Source: an uncultured Bacteroidota bacterium
GTDB lineage: Bacteria; Bacteroidota; Bacteroidia; Flavobacteriales; Flavobacteriaceae
Assembly (NCBI GenBank): GCA_913041125.1
Contig: CAJWHM010000008.1
Span: forward strand, 1-64,000
Reading direction: 5' to 3'
DNA length: 64,000 nt
The position numbers and the translations under genes were made by a program. Positions 9,216 through 19,625 of this stretch are shown here, piece after piece. The notes below the pieces were generated by a model. It made no database searches. It worked only from the letters and a program-made list of their open reading frames with translations, and was not told the origin of the DNA. Position 1 is the first letter of the stretch. Each line of letters opens with the position of its first letter.

Positions 9216-9935
9216 CTAACTCTTTTCAAAAGTAATCCAGACTTCATTATCCCTCATTAATTTGAGTTTATCTCTGATTACAGAAAATTTATTTACGCTC
9301 TGCAACGCTTCTGAAAATTCTTTTTCTCTTAGGTTTCTTTCAGGTTCGCAGGCTTTTTCTGTAAAGAAAAGATCTAAGAATGAGAGATTGTTATTTTGGA
9401 TTTTAAAACTCCCCCCTCCGCCATTACATGAAGTTGTAACTCTTATTGTGCCATTTTCAAAAAAAATTATTTTAAAATCACTATCCAAAATAGAGTAAGA
9501 AATAGCGTTTTGGGTTCTGAGGGAAATCATATCCCAAGAGTTTACAAGGGACTCATTCAATGGGCGAATTAATGTTATAATTTCTTCATCATTTTCATTA
9601 AATAAAATTGCTCTCTCGCCTGAAATAGAAAAATTGAGAATATTATTCTCTAAAAGTCTAATAAATTCTTTCTCCTTTTCTCCCTCAGCTTCTGGACATC
9701 CCATTAAAGTTGAGGCAATTAAAGAAAAGTATATTCTATTTTCAATAATTCTAATTTTCCCAAAAATCGAATTACACCCAACTGATAATGAAAAAGAATC
9801 AGTCTCAATAAATAATGTTCCTCCACCTTTAATATCCCAGTCACCTAAAATATTCTCTTGACTATTAACCTTTTCTTTTTCACAATTACATAACCCTAAG
9901 AATAAAAAATAAATAAATATGTAACCGTATTTCAC
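9216..9935 (-). CDS. Lipoprotein with two tandem META (HslJ-like) domains
   Basis: Lipobox LCNC; two META-like repeats with GCNSIFGKIRI..LMGCPEAEGEKEKEF and TSCNGGGGSFKI..EKACEPERNLREKEF. Confidence 0.78.
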   Translation of the reverse strand: MKYGYIFIYFLFLGLCNCEKEKVNSQENILGDWDIKGGGTLFIETDSFSLSVGCNSIFGKIRIIENRIYFSLIASTLMGCPEAEGEKEKEFIRLLENNILNFSISGERAILFNENDEEIITLIRPLNESLVNSWDMISLRTQNAISYSILDSDFKIIFFENGTIRVTTSCNGGGGSFKIQNNNLSFLDLFFTEKACEPERNLREKEFSEALQSVNKFSVIRDKLKLMRDNEVWITFEKS

Positions 9936-9956
9936 TTTTATCTAAGAAGGTTAAAA

Positions 9957-11276
9957 TTATCTTATATGATTACTTTTTTCTCCTATTAATATTAAATTAG
10001 TTTGACGACCATTAATGTAACGAAATCCTTCCGGGCCAAAATAGCCTGGTTCCTCTAACATAATTCTTACATCTTTTCTCCACTGTTCTATAAAAACTTT
10101 TGCATTCAATTCAATAGCGTAAGTTGTATTTTCATAAAGAGGATGCTCTCCTGAACCAGGAATACCGTCTTGAGCATCCCACATTCCAAAAGTTGTCCCT
10201 GCAGAATGACCATACAGACCAAGAGGATGTGTATATATTTGAGGTCTAAGGCCCGCATTTTTACTTGATTCAATTGCCATCTTAAGAGTACTGTTCCCTG
10301 TTCTTCCTTTTTTAAAATTATCCGTTAACGCATCTTGAACTTCATTCCCTTTTTTAAGAGCTTCTTTAAGAAAATCTGGAGCATCTATCTCTTCTGGTTT
10401 TAACACATATGCGAGTTCTTGACAATCTGTGTTAAGAGTTAAATATGTAATTCCAAAATCACAATGAACTAAATCCCCTGGCATTATGACATCAAACTTA
10501 GCTTTACCATCAAAAGCATACAAATCACTATTGCCAGTTCTTTGGACATCTACAGTAGGTTGAAACCAGGTCTTTAAACCTAGAGCTGAAACTTTTTCTC
10601 GCATCCACCAAACTACATCTTCAGTTGTTGTATTCCCAGGTGTAATAACATTTGTAGAAAAAGCTTCTTCAATAATGTTATGAGTAATTTCTGTTAACTG
10701 ACTAAATATTGTTATTTCTTTTGGAGTTCTTGTTTCAATCCAACGAACAGCTAGAGTTTCTGCTGAGGTAACTCTCTTTTGGAACTTTTTTGGGAGGGCC
10801 TGAATCATTAAATCATAATCTGTTTTTGCTAAACCATCAGCAATTCCATAATGTTCAGATATATTAATACCAATCTTATCTGGGTTTTGAGCTACTATAT
10901 AATCTGAAAGGGCCTTCCATTGGTCTGGTTCCTTTTCTTTATTCCATATAGATCTAATGTTTTTTCCAAAATTATATCTTGTTATTGCTACAGGGTCTAC
11001 CCCATTATCGGTTTTTGAAAAAACTAAAATAGTTCTTCTTCTGGCGTTTAACCAAGTAGGTGGTAATAAAGTTTTGACAACCGGATCCTCATTATACTCA
11101 CGGGTAATCATGACCCAAAGATCAATATCTTGTTCTTCCATAAGAGCAGGTAAAAGTTTTTGAATCCGTTCCTTTTGAATTTTTTCAATTAAAGCTGCTC
11201 TCTCTCTTAATGGAAGTATGTCTTGAGATATTATAAGAGTAGGTATAATTAGTAGGAGTAAAAAAAAATTTTTCAT
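9957..11276 (-). CDS. M24 family metallopeptidase (Xaa-Pro aminopeptidase-like), secreted
   Basis: Signal peptide, creatinase-like N-terminal domain, VHCDFGITYLTLNTDCQ and HPLGLYGHSAG. Confidence 0.85.
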   Translation of the reverse strand: MKNFFLLLLIIPTLIISQDILPLRERAALIEKIQKERIQKLLPALMEEQDIDLWVMITREYNEDPVVKTLLPPTWLNARRRTILVFSKTDNGVDPVAITRYNFGKNIRSIWNKEKEPDQWKALSDYIVAQNPDKIGINISEHYGIADGLAKTDYDLMIQALPKKFQKRVTSAETLAVRWIETRTPKEITIFSQLTEITHNIIEEAFSTNVITPGNTTTEDVVWWMREKVSALGLKTWFQPTVDVQRTGNSDLYAFDGKAKFDVIMPGDLVHCDFGITYLTLNTDCQELAYVLKPEEIDAPDFLKEALKKGNEVQDALTDNFKKGRTGNSTLKMAIESSKNAGLRPQIYTHPLGLYGHSAGTTFGMWDAQDGIPGSGEHPLYENTTYAIELNAKVFIEQWRKDVRIMLEEPGYFGPEGFRYINGRQTNLILIGEKSNHIR

Positions 11277-11380
11277 AAATAATATTTTATAAATAAACCT
11301 ACGAAAAAATTGTTAATAATGAGGATAAATAGGGCTTGGTAACGGTATGAAGAAACAGTATTTTAGCTAAAAAGATAAGT

Positions 11381-12388
11381 ATGGCTGATCAAAATAATGC
11401 AAAACTGAAAGCCCTTCAACTAACTTTGGATAAGCTAGATAAAACCTATGGTAAGGGTGCCGTAATGAAATTAGGTGATGAAGCCTCAGATGAGGTCGAA
11501 TCTATACCATCAGGTTCTCTAGGTCTAGACATTGCATTAGGTGTTGGAGGATATCCACGTGGTCGTGTAATCGAAATTTATGGCCCTGAATCGTCAGGAA
11601 AAACTACACTAACTCTTCATGCAATAGCTGAATGTCAAAAGCAGGGAGGAATTGCTGCTTTTATAGATGCTGAACACGCTTTTGATCGTTTTTATGCTGA
11701 AAAACTAGGAGTAGATGTAGGTGAGTTAATTATTTCACAACCTGATCATGGTGAACAAGCTTTAGAGATAGCAGATAATCTTATTCGTTCTGGAGCAATT
11801 GATATTGTTGTTGTAGACTCGGTCGCAGCATTAACTCCTAAAAGTGAAATAGAGGGTGAAATGGGGGATTCCAAAATGGGTCTTCACGCTAGGCTAATGT
11901 CTCAAGCATTAAGAAAACTTACCTCTTCTATCAGTAAAACAAATTGTACCGTATTTTTTATCAATCAACTTAGAGAAAAAATAGGTGTTATGTTTGGAAA
12001 TCCTGAGACTACAACAGGGGGAAACGCTTTAAAATTTTATTCTTCAGTTCGTTTAGACATTCGTCGTTCAACACAAATTAAAAGTGCTGAAGCTGAAGTT
12101 ATGGGAAATAAAACTAGAGTAAAAGTTGTAAAAAATAAGGTTGCACCTCCTTTTCGTACCACTGAATTTGATATTATTTATGGAGAAGGCATCTCTAAAA
12201 TTGGAGAAATAATTGACCTTGGTGTAAACTATGAAATCATAAAAAAAAGTGGGTCATGGTTTAGTTATGGTGATACGAAAATTGGTCAAGGAAGAGATGC
12301 TGTTAAAATCTTATTACAAGATAATCCTGAATTAATGGATGAACTTGAACAAAAAATAATGGAGACTCTAAAAGAAGTAAATTCTTAA
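11381..12388 (+). CDS. recA: Recombinase RecA
   Basis: [17 protein letters not shown] Walker [36 protein letters not shown]. Confidence 0.99.
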   Translation: MADQNNAKLKALQLTLDKLDKTYGKGAVMKLGDEASDEVESIPSGSLGLDIALGVGGYPRGRVIEIYGPESSGKTTLTLHAIAECQKQGGIAAFIDAEHAFDRFYAEKLGVDVGELIISQPDHGEQALEIADNLIRSGAIDIVVVDSVAALTPKSEIEGEMGDSKMGLHARLMSQALRKLTSSISKTNCTVFFINQLREKIGVMFGNPETTTGGNALKFYSSVRLDIRRSTQIKSAEAEVMGNKTRVKVVKNKVAPPFRTTEFDIIYGEGISKIGEIIDLGVNYEIIKKSGSWFSYGDTKIGQGRDAVKILLQDNPELMDELEQKIMETLKEVNS

Positions 12389-12389
12389 A

Positions 12390-13163
12390 TTAAGATGTAA
12401 TTTTCTTCCAAACCAATATAGCCTTAACTGCATTTTGCTTAGGATCATGCATTAGTTCTTTACTAATATTTTTATGCATTATATCTGTTAATTGATTTAT
12501 GTTTTTCTCATTCATAGCATTTGTATCAATTATATCCAAGGCCTTAGCCCTAAGCTGTCCAGGAAATCCATGTGTTGTATACCATGGAAATTTACGCTTA
12601 CAGTCCAAAAAAACTATAGGGAGAATTGGCAACTTATGCTCTATAGCTATTTTAAATGCACCTCTTTTAAACTGATTTAAAAGGATAGTTTCATCTAAAT
12701 ATTCTCTCTCGGGAAAAACACAAATACTATATCCTTTGTTAATAAATGGTATTGCATTTTTATAAACTTCCTTTCTGCTTTCAAATGAGCTTCGATCAAC
12801 AGTTATAGCAGCTCTTTTATACAAATATCCAAAAAATGGAATCTTTGTTAGTTCTTTTTTACCAACAAAGACAAATGGTTTTTTACTCATTCTAAACATA
12901 AGCATAATGTCAATATAGCTCGAATGATTAGCAATTAACATTATACTTTTATTCTCCTTTGGAAATTTATTGACCCTTTTTATCCAAAAACCCATACCAA
13001 AAATTATAAAAGGAGACCAAATATTTCTTGCAACCCAATACAAATATCTGTATCCATTAGATAAAAAAAGAAAAAAGGCCAAAAGTGGAAATAAAATGAT
13101 CACTGGTAAAGCTCCAAGAGTATAAAACCATATTCTCCACAGTAACAAAAGAATTTTTCTCAT
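12390..13163 (-). CDS. 1-acyl-sn-glycerol-3-phosphate acyltransferase (PlsC family)
   Basis: ANHSSYIDI (NHxxxxD) and VFPERE acyltransferase motifs. Confidence 0.9.
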   Translation of the reverse strand: MRKILLLLWRIWFYTLGALPVIILFPLLAFFLFLSNGYRYLYWVARNIWSPFIIFGMGFWIKRVNKFPKENKSIMLIANHSSYIDIMLMFRMSKKPFVFVGKKELTKIPFFGYLYKRAAITVDRSSFESRKEVYKNAIPFINKGYSICVFPEREYLDETILLNQFKRGAFKIAIEHKLPILPIVFLDCKRKFPWYTTHGFPGQLRAKALDIIDTNAMNEKNINQLTDIMHKNISKELMHDPKQNAVKAILVWKKITS

Positions 13164-13284
13164 TCTTCAAATATATTTAATTCAAGTTTTAAATTATTTA
13201 ATGGTTCGAATTAAAGAAATAAAAAATCTATTTGATTCTTTTGTTCTGTTTTTTAAGGAATATTACTTTTATAAAAAAATTATA

Positions 13285-14253
13285 ATGGCACGTATATTAA
13301 CTGGTGTACAATCTACTGGTACACCTCATTTAGGAAATTTATTAGGTGCTGTATTGCCAGCAATTGAGATGGCAAAGAAGACAAAAGACGATTCATTTCT
13401 ATTTATCGCTGATTTACATTCGTTAACGCAAATAAAAAATGGTGAAACACTCCGTGAAAATACTTTCTCTACAGCAGCGACATGGCTTGCATGTGGACTT
13501 GACGTTGAAAAAACACATTTCTATAAACAGAGTGATGTAAGTGAAGTAACAGAGTTGAACTGGTATTTAAATTGTTATTTTCCATACCAAAGGCTTACCC
13601 TTTCGCACTCATTTAAAGACAAATCTGAGGACTTAAAAGATGTAAACACCGGACTATTTACATATCCTATGTTAATGGCTGCGGATATTCTTCTTTATGA
13701 TGCAGAATTAGTTCCTGTCGGTAAAGATCAACTCCAGCATTTAGAAATAACTAGAGATGTTGCTTCACGTTTTAATCATCATATGGGAGAAACTTTTGTT
13801 ATTCCAAAAGCTAAATTACAAGAAAATACACAGCATATTCCTGGAACAGATGGTCAGAAGATGAGTAAGTCAAAGAATAATACAATTAACATTTTTCTTC
13901 CTGAAAAGCAGCTTAAAAAGCAAATTATGGGAATTAAGACCGATAGTACTCCATTAGATGAACCAAAAGATCCTGAAAATTGTAATGTTTTTAAAATATA
14001 TTCATTGTTGGCCTCAAAAGAAGATATAGATGATTTACGTAAACTATATTTGGCTGGTGGAATGGGATATGGTCATGCTAAGCAGCAATTATTAAATTTA
14101 ATCTTAAAACATTTTTCTGCTGAGAGAGAAAAATATAACTACTTACATCAAAACCCTGATGAGGTATATATAGCTTTGGCTAAAGGTGCTGAAAAAGCAA
14201 GGAAAGTTGCAACTGAAGTATTACTCCGAGTAAGAAATAAAGTTGGATATTAA
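13285..14253 (+). CDS. trpS: Tryptophan--tRNA ligase
   Basis: MARILTGVQSTGTPHLGNLLGA (HIGH-like) and GQKMSKSKNN (KMSKS). Start placed at the internal ATG; the supplied ORF begins at 13201. Confidence 0.96.
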   Translation: MARILTGVQSTGTPHLGNLLGAVLPAIEMAKKTKDDSFLFIADLHSLTQIKNGETLRENTFSTAATWLACGLDVEKTHFYKQSDVSEVTELNWYLNCYFPYQRLTLSHSFKDKSEDLKDVNTGLFTYPMLMAADILLYDAELVPVGKDQLQHLEITRDVASRFNHHMGETFVIPKAKLQENTQHIPGTDGQKMSKSKNNTINIFLPEKQLKKQIMGIKTDSTPLDEPKDPENCNVFKIYSLLASKEDIDDLRKLYLAGGMGYGHAKQQLLNLILKHFSAEREKYNYLHQNPDEVYIALAKGAEKARKVATEVLLRVRNKVGY

Positions 14254-14333
14254 TTTTGATTCACTATGAGTGATTTAGATACTAAATTATATTATAGTAC
14301 GTTTAAAAAGTGATATTTTTCTATTTTTGATTT

Positions 14334-15299
14334 ATGCAAATCACAGGTTTAATTAAAGAACTATTGTACCAGTATGAATGTGTAACCATACCTCAATTTG
14401 GTGCCTTCCTTACTCGTGCATTTGAAGCAAAAGTTGATCCCAGTGGATTATTTTTTCCACCTAGAAAAGAAGTTTACTTTAACCAATTATTAGTTGCTAA
14501 TGATGGTGTTTTAGCCCATCATATTGCTCAAAAAGAAAACTTTTCCTATGAATATTCACTTAGATTAGTTGAAAAAGAAGTTAGTAGTTGGAAAAAAAGA
14601 CTAAAAACACAAACAATACGTTTTCCTGGAGTTGGAGAAATTCAACTTAATAAAGAAAAGAAAATTGAGTTTATACCCTGGGGCCAAGTTAATTTTGATT
14701 TAAAATCATTTGGGCTTCATTTTTTTGAACGGGAAAATATTTCTGCAACTTATAATACAACAAAAAAAAATAATATCATGGAAGATAATAACAAAGAAGA
14801 CTTAATGTTTACTCCTGAAAATGAGGATAAACAAACAAAATCACCCATACTTCGCTACGTCGCTATCGGAGTAATTGGAATTGCCCTCTTGGGAGGTTCT
14901 TACTATTTTAGTGATAAATACGTTACTGAACAACGAATAGTAGAACAAGAAAAAGCCCAAAAGAAAATTGAAAAAAATGTTCAAGAGGCAACATTTGATT
15001 TAGGAAGTTTATCTTCAATTAATGTATCTGCACAATCTAATCCAACAGAACAAGAGGTCGTTGTTTACCAAGAATTTTTTTCTGTCATAGCAGGATCTTT
15101 TCGTTCGCTTAATAATGCAGAAAAAAAAGTCGAATCTTTAAAATCAGAGGGATATCCTGCAGAGCTAGCTCAATCAAATCCTGATGGTTTGTATCGAGTT
15201 GCATATGGAAGGTACTCTACAAAAAAAGAAGCAATTAATATGCTTTATTTTTTAAAGTACACACTTGAAGAGGAGGCTTGGTATTTAGAAGAAAGATAG
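14334..15299 (+). CDS. HU-CCDC81-like domain / TM / SPOR domain protein
   Basis: N-terminal HU-like region (IPQFGAFLTR..), one TM helix (YVAIGVIGIALLGGSYYF), C-terminal SPOR domain (YQEFFSVIAGSFRSLNNAEKKVESLKSEGYPAELAQ..). Confidence 0.85.
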   Translation: MQITGLIKELLYQYECVTIPQFGAFLTRAFEAKVDPSGLFFPPRKEVYFNQLLVANDGVLAHHIAQKENFSYEYSLRLVEKEVSSWKKRLKTQTIRFPGVGEIQLNKEKKIEFIPWGQVNFDLKSFGLHFFERENISATYNTTKKNNIMEDNNKEDLMFTPENEDKQTKSPILRYVAIGVIGIALLGGSYYFSDKYVTEQRIVEQEKAQKKIEKNVQEATFDLGSLSSINVSAQSNPTEQEVVVYQEFFSVIAGSFRSLNNAEKKVESLKSEGYPAELAQSNPDGLYRVAYGRYSTKKEAINMLYFLKYTLEEEAWYLEER

Positions 15300-15305
15300 T
15301 TTAGT

Positions 15306-16523
15306 TTACATTTGATAAACCCAATCCTTTGGATTAAGGGCATTAATATTATTGAATATACCGAATTGTAATTGGGTCTCCCCTGTTTGCTCATTTGTAA
15401 AAACCTCCCCAATTATTTGTTTTGCACTCACCTTTTCTCCTTTTCTTACATATAGTTTTGATAAGTTGGTATACAGAGTTATAAAATTTCCATGACGAAT
15501 TAAAACTGATGGGTTAGTTCCTTTTATAATAATAACAGACATAACCTCTCCTTCAAAAACAGATCTCACCTGAGCGGATGGCTCTGTAGCAATAATAACT
15601 CCATTGCTTTGTATGGTCGCAGTCTTTACAACTGGATGTCTTTGGCGGCCAAATCCTTGAATAACTACGCCTTTTTCGAGTGGCCAAGGAAGTCTCCCTT
15701 TGTTTGCTCTAAAATTAGTTGCAATCAATTTTGCCTCTGGTGTAAGATTAAAAATATTTTTTTTATTATTTTCTGAAGCTTCATTTGAAGCGGCAATTGC
15801 TTCTCTAATTAATCGTTTAATCTCAATATCTATTGCTTTTCTTTGATTTTGTTTTTTTACAATCCTCTTTTTTAAGTCGCTTTGTTTTTGTTTTAAAATT
15901 TTAATTAGAGTTTGTTGAAGTACACGTTCTTTCTGTAATTTATCTTGAATTTGTCTGTTTTCCGCAATCAGTTTTAATTTTATCCCTTTTTCTTCAATTA
16001 AAGTTTGGTTTAGTTTTTGAAGTAATTGTGTTTTCTCTCCTATAGCTAAACCTTGTTTTTTTCTATATCTTGAATATTGCTTTAAATACTGAATTCTCTT
16101 ATACGCTTGAAGAAAACTTTCAGAGGAAAACAAAAACATTAATCTATTTTTTAGTGATTTACTAGCATATGACTTTTGAATCATTTTTGCATATTCACTT
16201 TTAAGGTCATCAAGTTCTTTCCTTTGATTTCCAATATTACGCTCGTTAATTGTTATTCGTCTATCTAATAAATTAGCTTGTTGATTTGTTACCTTTATAA
16301 GTTCAGAACGAACGTTTAGTTTTACTTGAATATCTTCAACTTGAGTTAAAGCATTTTTTCTTGTTTTTGAATTTGAAAAAAGTAGGTTATTAATCTGTTT
16401 TATCTCTTTTTTTAGTTTTAGCCTTTTTTCCTCTAGTTCCTTTTGCTGACTCGAAATTTTTTGAGCAAAAATATGGTTAATACCAAAAAATATAATTAGG
16501 AGTATAAAAATATGCCCCTTCAT
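15306..16523 (-). CDS. Murein hydrolase activator EnvC-like / M23 peptidase family
   Basis: Signal peptide, long coiled coil, C-terminal degenerate M23 domain (GVVIQGFGRQRHPVVKTATIQSNGVII). Confidence 0.88.
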   Translation of the reverse strand: MKGHIFILLIIFFGINHIFAQKISSQQKELEEKRLKLKKEIKQINNLLFSNSKTRKNALTQVEDIQVKLNVRSELIKVTNQQANLLDRRITINERNIGNQRKELDDLKSEYAKMIQKSYASKSLKNRLMFLFSSESFLQAYKRIQYLKQYSRYRKKQGLAIGEKTQLLQKLNQTLIEEKGIKLKLIAENRQIQDKLQKERVLQQTLIKILKQKQSDLKKRIVKKQNQRKAIDIEIKRLIREAIAASNEASENNKKNIFNLTPEAKLIATNFRANKGRLPWPLEKGVVIQGFGRQRHPVVKTATIQSNGVIIATEPSAQVRSVFEGEVMSVIIIKGTNPSVLIRHGNFITLYTNLSKLYVRKGEKVSAKQIIGEVFTNEQTGETQLQFGIFNNINALNPKDWVYQM

Positions 16524-17303
16524 TTAAAATTTAATTTTAGAATATCCATTTGGAATTTCAAATGGAAAATTTAAGTTTTCAATAAAATCAATTCTATTAA
16601 ATTCTAATTCTAAAGTCTGTGATTGATTTCCATCAAAAAATGTAATCTCGATGAAACTAGGTAAAGATTTCCCTTCAATTTTAATATGCCTTAAATACTT
16701 TATGGTAATATTATAATTTGTTCCAGGAACAAAGAATCTTTGTTCTTTTAACAGAAAACTTACTGGATCAAAAAAGAGTGTAGGTTTAATTCCCGGTCTT
16801 TTACCTTGTGGAATTAAGATATAATATTGAGGATTAGAAATTTGTTTCCATCTGCCTTGATCTGGATTTAAAAATGGCTTCCCTAAAAATATGTTTTCTA
16901 GGTCACTATACACAAAATTAGTGTTGAATGGTGTGTTAATTAAATCGTAATTTCCTTCAAAATACGTTTTTTGAAATTTTTCATAAAAAGAAACTTTGTT
17001 AGGTGTAACTAAAAGTTTTGCTATAGGAATTATCATAGTCGCACTAAGCCAAAGTTTCTTTTTACTCTCCATTCTGAATTGAACAATGATCTGTTGTTTT
17101 CTCTTTCCATTGTTATAGGTAGCTTTAATTCTTGATCTTACATTATTAACTTTTGGATAATTGCTTCTAATCTTTGAAGCTAAAGCTTCAATATTAACAT
17201 TTTTAATAGGAGAGTTTGTTGGTAAAATTGCTATTGATTTACATGCCTGAAAAACAATAAGTAATAAAAATAGATAAACGGTGTTTTTTATTAAATTTTT
17301 CAT
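16524..17303 (-). CDS. DUF4292-like lipoprotein
   Basis: Lipobox FQAC; KKLWLSATMIIPIAKLLVTPNKVSFYEKFQKTYFEG pattern. Confidence 0.75.
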   Translation of the reverse strand: MKNLIKNTVYLFLLLIVFQACKSIAILPTNSPIKNVNIEALASKIRSNYPKVNNVRSRIKATYNNGKRKQQIIVQFRMESKKKLWLSATMIIPIAKLLVTPNKVSFYEKFQKTYFEGNYDLINTPFNTNFVYSDLENIFLGKPFLNPDQGRWKQISNPQYYILIPQGKRPGIKPTLFFDPVSFLLKEQRFFVPGTNYNITIKYLRHIKIEGKSLPSFIEITFFDGNQSQTLELEFNRIDFIENLNFPFEIPNGYSKIKF

Positions 17304-18319
17304 TATTTAAGCTTTGAATAATCACCTATGCTAACAAATTTATGGTTTCCTTCATAATGTACATAATTACCAATCATTGCCTTATTCAAAATAAGATCTT
17401 TTAAATAGCTATTATTTTGTATTAAACAATTTTTTAAAGAACAATTGTCAACTTCTGTTCCCTCTCCTATTGATGTACCTGGTCCAATTGTACTATTTTT
17501 TATAACTACATTTTTCCCTATAAAACAAGGAGAAATAATTTTTGAATTTATCAGTTCTGAAGAAGGGTCTCTAAGATTTAAGCCTTCATTTAGTTTGATT
17601 TCAAGTAGCTCTTTATTTGTATCCACAGTTGCTTCAGGATTTCCACAATCCATCCATTTATTGACGTTGTTTGTTTCAAAAACAATTCCTGATTTAATCA
17701 TTTCGAGTATGCCTTGATTAATTTGATATTCCTCTCCTTTTTTTAAATTTTTGTTAACGTACTTTTTTAAAGATTCCTTTAATATTTGAATCTCTTTAAA
17801 ATAGTATATTCCTGTTACAGCTAGATCAGAAACAAATGTTTTTGGCTTTTCAATTAAATTAATTATTTGCCTTTTATCATTCAATTCAACAACTCCAAAA
17901 GCTTCTGGGTTATCAACTTTTTTAACCCAAATTGTTGCGTCTGAATCTAAATCTAAGTCTTCTTTTGCACGAATTAAAGTATCTGCGTAGGCAACTATAG
18001 TTGGTCCCATTAATATTTCAGATGCACATATAATAGCATGACCCGTACCTAAGGGTTCTTTTTGTCTAAAAATGTGTGGTGTTGAATTAAATTTTTTTGC
18101 TAGTCTTATTAAATCTTCTTCTATTTCTTTTCCAAAATAAACTGGATCTCCTAATATAAAACCAATATCAGTGATTGGAATTTTAACTATTTTATTAATC
18201 TCATAAATCAATTGATGTACTATGGGTTGGCCTGCTACACTAATTAAGGGTTTTGGGACACTAAGTGTATGTGGCCTGAGGCGAGAACCTCTTCCTGCCA
18301 TAGGAATTATAATTTTCAT
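17303..18319 (-). CDS. Sugar-1-phosphate nucleotidyltransferase
   Basis: IIPMAGRGSRLRPHTLSVPKPL nucleotidyltransferase signature; C-terminal left-handed beta-helix repeats. Confidence 0.9.
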   Translation of the reverse strand: MKIIIPMAGRGSRLRPHTLSVPKPLISVAGQPIVHQLIYEINKIVKIPITDIGFILGDPVYFGKEIEEDLIRLAKKFNSTPHIFRQKEPLGTGHAIICASEILMGPTIVAYADTLIRAKEDLDLDSDATIWVKKVDNPEAFGVVELNDKRQIINLIEKPKTFVSDLAVTGIYYFKEIQILKESLKKYVNKNLKKGEEYQINQGILEMIKSGIVFETNNVNKWMDCGNPEATVDTNKELLEIKLNEGLNLRDPSSELINSKIISPCFIGKNVVIKNSTIGPGTSIGEGTEVDNCSLKNCLIQNNSYLKDLILNKAMIGNYVHYEGNHKFVSIGDYSKLK

Positions 18320-18322
18320 TGT

Positions 18323-18760
18323 CTATTTTTTACCAGTACTACCAAATCCTCCATCTCCTCGAATGGTATTAGGAAGTTCTTGAGTAATTTTCCATTTTAT
18401 TTGTTCATATTTTGCAATAACTAATTGAGCAATTCTTTCTCCTGGTTTTACAATAAAATTATGATTAGATAAATTAACTAATATTACTCCTATTTCTCCT
18501 CTGTAATCTGAATCTATCGTTCCAGGCGCATTAAGAATTGATATCCCATGTTTAGCAGCGAGACCACTTCTTGGTCTTACTTGAGCTTCATAACCATCAG
18601 GTAAAGCTATTTTAAGTCCAGTCCTAATTATTTTACGTTCTAATGGTTTTAATTCTAGGGCTTCATCTAATACTGCTTTCAAATCAACTCCTGCTGAAGC
18701 TAAGGTCTGATACTCTGGCAATTCATAGGGACTTTCATTGATTACAGAAACTTCAATCAT
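18323..18760 (-). CDS. dut: dUTP diphosphatase
   Basis: SAGVDLKA, RPRSGLAAKHGI, NAPGTIDSDYRGEIGV, RGDGGFGSTG motifs. Confidence 0.97.
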   Translation of the reverse strand: MIEVSVINESPYELPEYQTLASAGVDLKAVLDEALELKPLERKIIRTGLKIALPDGYEAQVRPRSGLAAKHGISILNAPGTIDSDYRGEIGVILVNLSNHNFIVKPGERIAQLVIAKYEQIKWKITQELPNTIRGDGGFGSTGKK

Positions 18761-18847
18761 AAGTTATATATTAGGAATGTAAATTTACAAAAAGCCATTC
18801 CCTAAAAATAATATTATCAATTTCTATCTTCTTTAATATTCAGTTTT

Positions 18848-19450
18848 TTAGTCTTCTGAGCAATTAAAGTATCTAACATTCTCCCAATTTCTCTTGAAAA
18901 AATTATTTTTATCTTTAATGAATTCTTCAAAAGTACTGTTCTCAGCGGCCATCGAAAGCCACATTATTGGATATTCTTCTGGTCGAGATGTAACTTCAGA
19001 TGCTTCATAAGGATGTCGATATTTGTATCTTGCATGTCCTGCTTCATGATAAAAAGTATATAGCCTTTGAACAATTGAAAAGTCTTCCCAAAAAGACTCA
19101 ATAATCTCAAAACTTACTGTCTCATCATTACATATGTCGTAAGCTCTTCCTGCATGATCAGCAGTTACACCTGATGCAAAGTCAGGTTCTGATCCAAAAA
19201 AAAGATTTATTGTCCTTCCAAATCCAGGATCTGATTTTCCTGAACGAATAGCATCTTTAACAAAAAGATCCCAATAATCATCTAATGTGCTATTTTCGTT
19301 AATCCCAGCATAAAAAGGGTCGACTTCTTCTTCAACAATTTCTTCTACAACATTAGTTTCTATTTGTTCTTGTTCTTCATTATCACATGACTGTAAAAAA
19401 ATGAATAAAGCTGACAAGCTCAAATAATAAAATTTCATTTTCATTTTCAT
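18848..19450 (-). CDS. Putative metallopeptidase lipoprotein (HEAGH motif)
   Basis: Lipobox LQSC; FYHEAGHARYKYRH followed by EEYPIMW, similar in pattern to HELGH..H..SIM proteins of Bacteroidota. Confidence 0.65.
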   Translation of the reverse strand: MKMKMKFYYLSLSALFIFLQSCDNEEQEQIETNVVEEIVEEEVDPFYAGINENSTLDDYWDLFVKDAIRSGKSDPGFGRTINLFFGSEPDFASGVTADHAGRAYDICNDETVSFEIIESFWEDFSIVQRLYTFYHEAGHARYKYRHPYEASEVTSRPEEYPIMWLSMAAENSTFEEFIKDKNNFFKRNWENVRYFNCSED

Positions 19451-19625
19451 TTTTTATAGGTATCGCAATATACCTCTTTTTGGTTTTTTAATTTTTCAAA
19501 TTATATATTTTAAATGCATAATAAAGTTTAATAAAACTAAATTGACTGTATTAACAATCTTATTACCTAATTTATTTTTTAATAAATTTAAAAGTGTAAA
19601 CAATCAATAAGAATAATTTATTGTT

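Noticed and set aside
9262-9861. + strand ORFs 9262..9498 and 9634..9861
   Set aside because: Antisense shadows of the META-domain lipoprotein.
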